Of a stretch of DNA of 64,000 nt, positions 25,604-32,112 are shown piece by piece. The stretch spans positions 1,860,001 through 1,924,000 of the forward strand of contig NZ_CP180191.1 of NCBI RefSeq assembly GCF_047549485.1. The letters are read 5' to 3'. Each line of letters opens with the position of its first letter. The first letter of the stretch is position 1. The notes under the pieces were generated by a model. It was not told the DNA's origin, searched no databases, and saw nothing but the letters and a program-made list of their open reading frames with translations. The stretch is from Piscinibacterium candidicorallinum (GTDB taxonomy: Bacteria; Pseudomonadota; Gammaproteobacteria; Burkholderiales; Burkholderiaceae_C). Made by a program: the position numbers and the translations under genes.

Positions 25604-26881
25604 TCAGCGGCCGAGCCGCCGCCGGATACGAGGCATGTCTTGCTGAACCTGGGCATAGAAGCGCTTCAGCCCCTCGCACAGATAGTTCAGGCCGGGTTCG
25701 CCCGAGGGCGTGGTGAGCAGGCGGTTCTTCGGGCACTCGCCCCAGCACAGATTCAGCTGCTCGCACTTGCGGCAGTAGTCCGGCAGCGAGTCGCGCTTGG
25801 ACAGCCCGAAGGCGATCTGCTTCTCGGAAAAAGCCAGGTCGCCCTCATGCGTGTCGCGGATGTTGCCGAGCTTGTACTCGGGATAGACGAAATGGTCGCA
25901 GCTGTACAGGCTGCCGTCGTGCTCCAGCGCCATGGCTTTTCCGCAGATAGGGCCCGACGTGCACATCTGCGCAGCCATGCCCAGCGACTGCGCCACCGCA
26001 GACTCGAACACATTGACATGCACGCGGCCGAAGTCATGCTCGAGCCATTCGCGCCAGATCGTGCACAGAAACTCGCCGTAGTCTCGTGCATCGACCGACC
26101 ACTCCGTCACAATGGACAGCGGATGCGAAGGCCGGGTCCGTTCGGCGCCGACGCGGGGAGCGGACGGGTCACGCAGGTCCGGCCCACCCTGCTTGAAGCC
26201 GCGCGGCTCCACGCAGGGGGTGAACTGGACGCGGTAGGTACCGGGAATGTCCCGCAGGAATCGCCAGACGCCCAGTGGATCGCGCGCGACATCGCGGTTC
26301 ACCACGCAGAGCAGCGCAAAGGGCACGCCCTGCGCCGCCAGCAGTGCAGCGGCTGCCATCACCTTGTCGAACGTGGGTGTGCCACCCTTGGTCGGCCGGT
26401 ACTTGTCGTGAAGTTCGCGCGGACCGTCCAGACTCAGGCCGACGTGGAAGCCGTGCTGCTTGAGAAATTTGGCCCAGTGTTCATCCAGCAGCACCCCATT
26501 GGTCTGCAGGTCATTTTCTATGCGCTGCCCGGGCTTGCGGTACTTCGCCTGAAGGGCAACGATCTTCTCGAAGAAGGCCAGGCCCATGACGGTCGGCTCG
26601 CCGCCCTGCCATGAGAAGACGACTTCTTCGCCAGTCTGCGCCTCGATGTACTGCCGGATGTGCTGCTCAAGCAGATCGGCCGCCATGCGCGCGTTGGGCT
26701 CATGACCCAGCAGCTCGGTCTTGTGCAGATAGAAGCAGTAGGGGCAGTCGAGGTTGCACAAGGCCCCGGCCGGCTTGATCATCGTGTGGAAGCGATAGCT
26801 GCGCCCTGCCGGCAGTCTCGGCAGATGGTGCACCGGCTTCATGGCCTCGGCTCGGGAATCAGTGACAGACGGCTCGCTCAC
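25604..26881 (-). CDS. Anaerobic sulfatase-maturating enzyme (radical SAM)
   Basis: The GTG at 26881 is chosen because a perfect AAGGAG lies 9 bp upstream (26891-26896). An ATG at 26842 (MKPVHHLPRL) is the alternative. The 425-residue cytosolic enzyme has the radical-SAM cluster CNLDCPYC (Cys42, 46, 49), SWQGGEPTVMG for SAM binding, and C-terminal SPASM cysteines (GKAMALEHDGSLYSCDHF, CRKCEQLNLCWGECPKNR) for two more Fe-S clusters. It converts the active-site Ser or Cys of sulfatases to formylglycine without oxygen. Its target is very likely the Ser-type sulfatase encoded 40 bp downstream. Confidence 0.92.
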   Translation of the reverse strand: MSEPSVTDSRAEAMKPVHHLPRLPAGRSYRFHTMIKPAGALCNLDCPYCFYLHKTELLGHEPNARMAADLLEQHIRQYIEAQTGEEVVFSWQGGEPTVMGLAFFEKIVALQAKYRKPGQRIENDLQTNGVLLDEHWAKFLKQHGFHVGLSLDGPRELHDKYRPTKGGTPTFDKVMAAAALLAAQGVPFALLCVVNRDVARDPLGVWRFLRDIPGTYRVQFTPCVEPRGFKQGGPDLRDPSAPRVGAERTRPSHPLSIVTEWSVDARDYGEFLCTIWREWLEHDFGRVHVNVFESAVAQSLGMAAQMCTSGPICGKAMALEHDGSLYSCDHFVYPEYKLGNIRDTHEGDLAFSEKQIAFGLSKRDSLPDYCRKCEQLNLCWGECPKNRLLTTPSGEPGLNYLCEGLKRFYAQVQQDMPRIRRRLGR

Positions 26882-26906
26882 GAGCACAGGCTCCTTATGG
26901 CTGCTT

Positions 26907-28355
26907 TCAGTAGTTGGCGGTGAGGCCCAGACCGATTGTGGTCCAGTTCTGCGTGCCTTGAGGCGCAGTGGCCTTGAGGCCTGCGGAGGGCGAGCTTCTG
27001 GCGAGGAATGCAATCGCAATCAGCTTCGGGCTGAACACCCGTGCGTACTGGAGGTAGAGCTCGCTAGACAGCGGCCTGCTGGGCACGCCAACCAGCAGAC
27101 CGTCGCTGGTGAATCGAACACCCTGGCCGAACTGCACCGCGCTGTTCAGCTGGTCTGCTTCGGTCTTCACGTACTGGAGCTGCACGGCATCCTTTGCCGA
27201 GAAGTAGGCGTCGACGATGAATCGCTCGGCGCGGATGTTGGCGTTCAGCCAGGAGTACGCGCCATTGGCGCCGAACCACCAGTTGTTCAGGCCATTGCCC
27301 CAGAACATCGGGTCGAAGCGCTCGTAGGTGCTGGTGCCGGGCTTGTCGCCGGAAAAGCGCGCACGGTGATAGCTGAACTTCGGCGCGAACGGCCAGGTCT
27401 GCGCCCACCAGCTCGCGCCCAGCAGCCAGGCTTCGGCCCGCATTGGATCGCGCCGGCCGTTGGCGCGGGTGATGGTGTTGCTCTGTCTGGCGAATTCGGC
27501 ACGCAGGCCCAGCTCCGGCACGCCCGGCACCACGCCGGTCAGATCGGCCCAGCCGTGCCAGGTATCGAGCCCCTGGCGGCCGGAATCGATGAAAGCCAGG
27601 GGTGCAAGATCACCCGGGTAGATGGCAGTCGACTTTGGCACGGTCAGGTAGGCAAGCCCGGCGACACCCATCTTCCCGGGCGCCCATTGAACGGAGGCAC
27701 CGCGCACGACCGTGTCGGTCTTGGCTTCCGGCGCCTCATCGGGCCGCAGCTCAAAGATCGACCCCGTGACGCTGCCAGAGCCGACGCTCGCAATTACGGA
27801 ATTGCCCCAGGCCTTGCGCTGGGTCGACGCACCGCCACCCCAGGAGTACCCATTGGACGCGCCTGCGGTGAGCAACATGCCGGTACCGAGCGTGAATGGC
27901 TGACGGCCGAATGACGCGTCATAGCGCCAACCGCCGCCATCGCCACGGACGCCAAGCACGGCTGTGCTCATCCGTGCTTCGCCCTGGTTGCGGTAGTCAA
28001 ATGCATCTGAACCGAGGGTCTTGGACAAGCCGAGCGCGGCCGTCCCGTAGAGCTGGGCGCCGTTGCCCAATGGGTAGTGCCCGTTCAGCTTGGGTTGCAG
28101 CCAGAGTTCGATGAAGCTGCGGCTCTTGTCGAAGTCCGGCGCGCTGGCGGCCGACAGGTTCCACCAGGTGCCGCGCATGGAGTAGTACGCGCTGTAGGTC
28201 TCGATGCCTGCATCCAGCTTGAGACCCGATAGCTCGGTGGACCAGGCGGGTGGCGGCGCGGACTGGGCAAGCACAGCCGTGGGGGCCAGCGCCGAGATCA
28301 GGATGGCAAGGCAGGAGGCCCGACTAGCCGCTACAGATCGCATTTCATCCACCAC
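26907..28355 (-). CDS. Outer-membrane porin-like protein of the sulfatase operon
   Basis: A 482-residue protein. The signal peptide (probably from Met5, MRSVAASR) ends AVLAQ. It then shows many amphipathic strands rich in Trp/Tyr/Gly and a terminal Tyr (GLTANY), as in large outer-membrane barrels. It resembles the alginate-export/long-barrel type of porins more than general trimeric porins, though the family is not certain. It heads the operon porin, maturase, sulfatase, with a palindromic operator 65 bp before the start. It probably admits the sulfated substrate to the periplasm. Confidence 0.78.
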   Translation of the reverse strand: MVDEMRSVAASRASCLAILISALAPTAVLAQSAPPPAWSTELSGLKLDAGIETYSAYYSMRGTWWNLSAASAPDFDKSRSFIELWLQPKLNGHYPLGNGAQLYGTAALGLSKTLGSDAFDYRNQGEARMSTAVLGVRGDGGGWRYDASFGRQPFTLGTGMLLTAGASNGYSWGGGASTQRKAWGNSVIASVGSGSVTGSIFELRPDEAPEAKTDTVVRGASVQWAPGKMGVAGLAYLTVPKSTAIYPGDLAPLAFIDSGRQGLDTWHGWADLTGVVPGVPELGLRAEFARQSNTITRANGRRDPMRAEAWLLGASWWAQTWPFAPKFSYHRARFSGDKPGTSTYERFDPMFWGNGLNNWWFGANGAYSWLNANIRAERFIVDAYFSAKDAVQLQYVKTEADQLNSAVQFGQGVRFTSDGLLVGVPSRPLSSELYLQYARVFSPKLIAIAFLARSSPSAGLKATAPQGTQNWTTIGLGLTANY

Positions 28356-28410
28356 TTGAATTGCAAGGTTATGGGCAGTCTAGTGCGACCGATTTGCAAC
28401 AAGCCCGCTA

Positions 28411-28430
28411 TGTACTCAACTTGGGTACAT
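28411..28430. promoter_or_regulatory. Palindromic operator, copy C (porin-sulfatase operon)
   Basis: TGTACTCAACTTGGGTACAT is an almost perfect 20-bp palindrome whose core is the reverse of copies A and B with one change. It lies between the regulator stop and the porin start. A TAGACT -10-like box at 28377-28382 (minus strand) places the site about 50 bp upstream of transcription, an activator-like position. Confidence 0.65.
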
Positions 28431-28473
28431 CGGGGTTGACGCAGACATGTCGGGGGCGCGGCCGAGGCGCGAT

Positions 28474-28947
28474 CTAAGCGCAAGACGCCGTCGGCGTCTG
28501 CGCCAGGATTCTTCGCAGGCGATCTGCAGTGTCGAGCACTGCCTGTACATTCTGAGCGGTCATCTCGTCAAAATCGTCGCCGGCATTGACGGTGAGATAG
28601 AGATGTCCATCGTCGGAGCGCTTTACGTAGGTGCGCTCGATGAGCCAGTTGACCTTGCGTCGCACGGTTTCGCGCGGAAGCCCGCAGGCGTCGGCAATCG
28701 AAAGTGCATTGCAGGGCCTCATCATGCTCAGGCGAACCGCAGGGTCTTCGAGCGGCGCTGGAGAGTTGCTCTCGTCGGCCAGCCAGTGCTCAACATTGCG
28801 ATGTGCAATCTCACCCATGATCAAGGCCGCAACCATGTCGCCACCAAAGGCGTGGTAGGTGCGCGCCAGCAGCGGCACCGTGAACTGCGACATCGCGAAT
28901 GAGATCCGCGTGCGATTCGCACGGACGACTTCGGAGGTAAGCGGCAT
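28474..28947 (-). CDS. Winged-helix transcription regulator of the sulfatase module
   Basis: A 157-residue protein that does not match a named family on sight. The C-terminal half is a clear winged helix-turn-helix: LSIADACGLPRETVRRKVNWLIERTYVKRSDDGHLYLTV, with recognition helix and wing. The N-terminal half is helical (LLARTYHAFGGDMVAALIMGEIAH). It is encoded directly upstream of the porin operon on the same strand. The palindrome in the 118-bp gap and its two copies across the module are the natural candidates for its binding sites. Ligand unknown. Confidence 0.7.
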   Translation of the reverse strand: MPLTSEVVRANRTRISFAMSQFTVPLLARTYHAFGGDMVAALIMGEIAHRNVEHWLADESNSPAPLEDPAVRLSMMRPCNALSIADACGLPRETVRRKVNWLIERTYVKRSDDGHLYLTVNAGDDFDEMTAQNVQAVLDTADRLRRILAQTPTASCA

Positions 28948-29371
28948 TTCTACTCTCGTTTGGAATCGTGCTGCACTCGACTCGTAGAGGCTTCTCTGGC
29001 AATCGTGTGCAGGTTACGTCAGTGAACTGAAAAGCGAAATCTCTTGCGCGGCCGTATCTGGGAAGCTCGGTCTCAGCATCGGTGAATAGCCATCGCTGTG
29101 CACATCAGTAAGTGCATCCAAGTCAGGTGCCCGAGTTAGCCTCAATTGATCACTCGAATTGCAATCTTTCCTGGCTACCAATGACCCCTCCACCCACATG
29201 TTTTCAATGCATGAAGGCCCGATGACAGTCCGATGGAGGGGCGCGCTTTGTTTGCGCTACCTGGCTGTCCGAAGTGGTCCCAGTCGCAGCCCTGCCTGTG
29301 CCCACTGAAGCTCTACGCCCGCCGCTAGGAGCTGTGGTCTCCGGCTTCATCTGTCAGGGCTGGCCGAACCG
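28948..29371. other. Intergenic stretch without a recognisable gene
   Basis: About 420 bases upstream of the regulator gene and before the AraC remnant. Only short frames without ribosome sites or family similarity are seen. It probably contains the regulator's promoter near 28960-29050. Confidence 0.4.
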
Positions 29372-29619
29372 CTGCGCCGCACCTCCCGGCAGCACGCCAT
29401 CCTCGATCCCCTCATATCTATTCGCGCAGCGTTCGCACGGGGCTGGCCAATCACGCTCGTGCACGCGGCGCGAGTGTGGAAGACGCCGCCAGCCAGCCAG
29501 GTTTCGGCAGCGCCCAGCGGATGCGCCGCGGTTGGAAAGGCAAGGAGGCCAGACTACCGCACGCGGTGAAGTCGTCCGCCAACCGGGGATTGCATTTCGC
29601 TTGGCATCAAATGTCCTAA
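29372..29619 (+). pseudogene. Decayed C-terminal fragment of a GlxA/FtrA-type AraC regulator
   Basis: Translated in two frames the segment gives LRRTSRQHAILDPL, then after a one-base shift near 29421 RSVRTGLANHARARGASVED, AASQPGFGSAQRMRRGWKG, ending at TAA 29617. This aligns without gaps to the HTH end of the intact regulator at 37445-38458 (LRRLFQDNAGLNPL, HSVRVGLAKQALAAGASVEE, AARQAGFGSAQQMRRAWKG). No DJ-1-like N-terminal part was found. It is a remnant of a duplicated or homologous gene. Confidence 0.75.
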
Positions 29620-29728
29620 ATCACCGCAGCCGTGCTCCGCGGTGAACCTATGCGGTCGGCTCCGGCGCCAGCTCGGGCCGCGCGGTGTCGCAGCCGGGAC
29701 AGGCGGGCCACACTGCCCGCCCTCCGAC

Positions 29729-31483
29729 CTAAGGCGCGAAGCGGCGCAGCACGAGTACTGGACTGCCGCCGCTGGGTGGCGAGATCAACACGGCCAACAT
29801 CGGTCGGCCCTCGCGGTCGGTGGCCATCGCCACGCTTGACGAGAAGCTGCTGCCGCCGCCCGGGAGTGTGGCCAGCGGCTGGCGACCGAATGGGTCCCAT
29901 CCCCCGCGCGCCGAGTACTGCGCGCCAAAGATCTCGCCCCTCGGATACTGCTGCGGCTCACTCCACGCCAGGAACACCCCACCGCTGCAGCTGGGCGCCA
30001 GCGCCAGGCCGAGCGGCTGCAGGCCGTAGTTGAGCGCCACATCAGGCAGCGTAGAGGCGTCGCCAAGCGCGTTCCAACGCCCGCCCGCATGGCGCATGGC
30101 CCTCAGGGTGAGCCGCGCGTTGGAGCTGAAGTTCACCACCCCAAAGCTCCAGGCGACGGTCACCTCCCCGCCCTGCGCTGTCAGCGCGAAGCCGCCCACG
30201 CCAGCAAGAAAATCAGTCGAATTGCCCAGCTCCAGCACTGGCAGGGCCTCCCATGCAGACTGCGGCGATGCCAGTCGGTAGGTGTAGGCACGGCTGATGC
30301 CGTCCATGTCCAGGCGAGCGAGCGAAAGCACCAGACTGTCGTCCACTGGGTCGACCGCCAGCCGCAGTTCGCGCGTGGTGCCCGACACGGGCACGGCCAC
30401 CGGGTCGGGCACAGGCAGCAGTTCTGCACCAGTGCGACCACGGCGAAGGTCGATCGCCCTGGGCCGCATCCAGCCCAGCACCGCCTCGCCGCGCCAGGCC
30501 ACCAGCTGCAGCCCGCGCAGGTCGGACTGCAGACCGGAAATCACCGTGTCAGTGGCAATCCAGCGGCCGCTGGTCTCGCTGCGCTCGGCAAGCTGAAGGC
30601 GCGTCTGGATCTCGCGAGGGCGGCCGAAGTCGGTGGCCAGCCAAGCGGCAAAGGCGCGCGGCAAGGCCGTCGCCGGGTCGCGCCAGGCTGCAAGGCGTGC
30701 GGCGTCCACGTTGCCGTCGGTCAGAATCTGGGTCTGGCTCCAGGCGCCGTTGGCCCATTCGTCGACGTGCAACTGGCCGTTGACCTCGGCGCGCGCCAGC
30801 ATGGGCCGGTCCTGCAGCAGCGTGAAGCCCAGCACCTGACTGGCGGTGTTGCCGCGCGAAGGCGCTGTCGCGAAGTCCTGCCAGCGGCCCGCCAAAGGTT
30901 CGCCTGCGGGGCAGGTACCGCCGGTGACCGGCGGGACGCCCGCACCCGCGTCAGTCAGGGTCATCGTGGCTGCCACGCGATAGCGCTGGTCCAGGTCCAG
31001 CTGGGCGGGGCTGCCGCCGGCGCGCGCGATGCGCAGCACGAAAGCGACTTCGGCCGGCGGCGACGCGCCGGGCGCAGCATCTCGTGTCAGCGTGACCGGC
31101 CAGGTCCAGCAGAAGCGGACGTTGGATGTTGCCGCGGCCGACGGATACGGCGGCTGGCTGTTCCAGCCATTGCTGCCGATGACGGGGTCCGGCATGTCCA
31201 GCGTGTTGCCTCCCGGGAAGCTGGCCGCCACGCCGGGCGGCAGGCCTTCAACCGACAGCGTGTAGCGCCCGGGCTGATAGGCGGTGAAGACCTGACCCTG
31301 TTCAGTGCCGGTACGGATGGCGGGGCACACTTCCACGATGGACTGGCCGCTGGACGAAGCCGCCAGCGAAAAGGTGCGCGTCGTGGCTGTGAACGACAGG
31401 CCGCGCTCCGTGGCGGGCGTACCTTCGTCGCAGCCTGCCAATGTCAGCAGCATGGCTGTAATGGTTAGTAATCGGCGCATCAT
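29729..31483 (-). CDS. Large putative lipoprotein
   Basis: The start at 31483 (MMRRLLTITAMLLTLAGC) gives a textbook lipoprotein signal with lipobox LAGC (Cys18); an upstream extension of the frame is not signal-like. The 584-residue protein has an N-terminal beta-rich domain and several repeating blocks around Trp (GRWQDFATAP, GRWIATDTVI, GRWNALGD), suggesting a propeller-like or Ig-like secreted protein. It lies 10 bp after the secreted protein gene at 31494-32039 and is probably in one operon controlled by the divergent SARP-like regulator. No function is assigned. Confidence 0.65.
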   Translation of the reverse strand: MMRRLLTITAMLLTLAGCDEGTPATERGLSFTATTRTFSLAASSSGQSIVEVCPAIRTGTEQGQVFTAYQPGRYTLSVEGLPPGVAASFPGGNTLDMPDPVIGSNGWNSQPPYPSAAATSNVRFCWTWPVTLTRDAAPGASPPAEVAFVLRIARAGGSPAQLDLDQRYRVAATMTLTDAGAGVPPVTGGTCPAGEPLAGRWQDFATAPSRGNTASQVLGFTLLQDRPMLARAEVNGQLHVDEWANGAWSQTQILTDGNVDAARLAAWRDPATALPRAFAAWLATDFGRPREIQTRLQLAERSETSGRWIATDTVISGLQSDLRGLQLVAWRGEAVLGWMRPRAIDLRRGRTGAELLPVPDPVAVPVSGTTRELRLAVDPVDDSLVLSLARLDMDGISRAYTYRLASPQSAWEALPVLELGNSTDFLAGVGGFALTAQGGEVTVAWSFGVVNFSSNARLTLRAMRHAGGRWNALGDASTLPDVALNYGLQPLGLALAPSCSGGVFLAWSEPQQYPRGEIFGAQYSARGGWDPFGRQPLATLPGGGSSFSSSVAMATDREGRPMLAVLISPPSGGSPVLVLRRFAP

Positions 31484-31493
31484 GACCTCCGCT

Positions 31494-32039
31494 TCAACAG
31501 TTGGACGCGCCGAACGAGCCGATGCCGCTCGACGACTTGGCGCTGATCGCCACACAGCCGCCCTGGCTGCCGATCCAGGCGCCGCCTGGTGTGGTGCTGC
31601 TGCTCGCCTTGCCGGCCTTGATCTGGACCAGCACGGCGAGATTGGCGAACGGGAACTTCTGGCCCTCCAGGCCGACGTTGCCCATCGCGTCCAGCCAGTA
31701 GCGGCCGGGCCAGACCGTGCCCAGGGTCATCAGCCACGCAATCTCGGGGTCGCTGAGCGACCGGCCGTTGAAGAACACGTTGCGTTGGCCACCCGATGCA
31801 CCGGCTGGCAGCGGCGCCGACACGGGCAGCCCGGGGGGCGCGAAGCCGGCCGCGCCCGCGCCCTCGACGCCCCACAGGCCGGAGCGCGCGTCGTACCACC
31901 AGCGCCCAGGCACCATCGGCACGCGGGTGCGCTGCTCGACGGCGCGCTGCTCAGCCGGCGGCAGCGGCTGCCCATTGACGATCACGTTCTGGGCCCAGGC
32001 CGGCGCGGCGGCCAGCAGGGCGATCACGATCCAACGCAT
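31494..32039 (-). CDS. Secreted protein divergent from the SARP-like regulator
   Basis: The start at 32039 (MRWIVIALLAAAPAWAQ) follows a GGAGGG ribosome site and is a full signal peptide. The mature part has two similar Trp/Gly modules (GRWWYDARSGLWGVEG and GRYWLDAMGNVGLEGQ), linked by NGRSLSDPEIAWL, then a Ser/Gly-rich tail with two Cys (GGCVAIS, SNC). It is 181 residues and not a family I can name. It heads an operon with the lipoprotein gene and faces the regulator across only 73 bp containing an 11-bp-period direct repeat. Confidence 0.65.
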   Translation of the reverse strand: MRWIVIALLAAAPAWAQNVIVNGQPLPPAEQRAVEQRTRVPMVPGRWWYDARSGLWGVEGAGAAGFAPPGLPVSAPLPAGASGGQRNVFFNGRSLSDPEIAWLMTLGTVWPGRYWLDAMGNVGLEGQKFPFANLAVLVQIKAGKASSSTTPGGAWIGSQGGCVAISAKSSSGIGSFGASNC

Positions 32040-32064
32040 GATGAAACCCTCCAAGAGAGGCTTC

Positions 32065-32099
32065 ACTGTATGCAGGCCGCCGTTCCCTGACCGTTCCCT
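32065..32099 (-). promoter_or_regulatory. Direct-repeat activator site and -10 box of the secreted-protein operon
   Basis: On the minus strand AGGGAACGG occurs twice with an 11-bp period (32091-32099 and 32080-32088), followed 9 bp later by the -10-like TACAGT (32065-32070). SARP-family activators are known to bind heptamer-type repeats of 11-bp period whose last copy lies about 8 bp before the -10. Confidence 0.6.
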
Positions 32100-32112
32100 A
32101 TACTGGCTCGCC

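Noticed and set aside
30089..31468. Long plus-strand frame opposite the lipoprotein gene
   Set aside because: Shadow frame; the minus strand has a lipoprotein signal and regular codon use.
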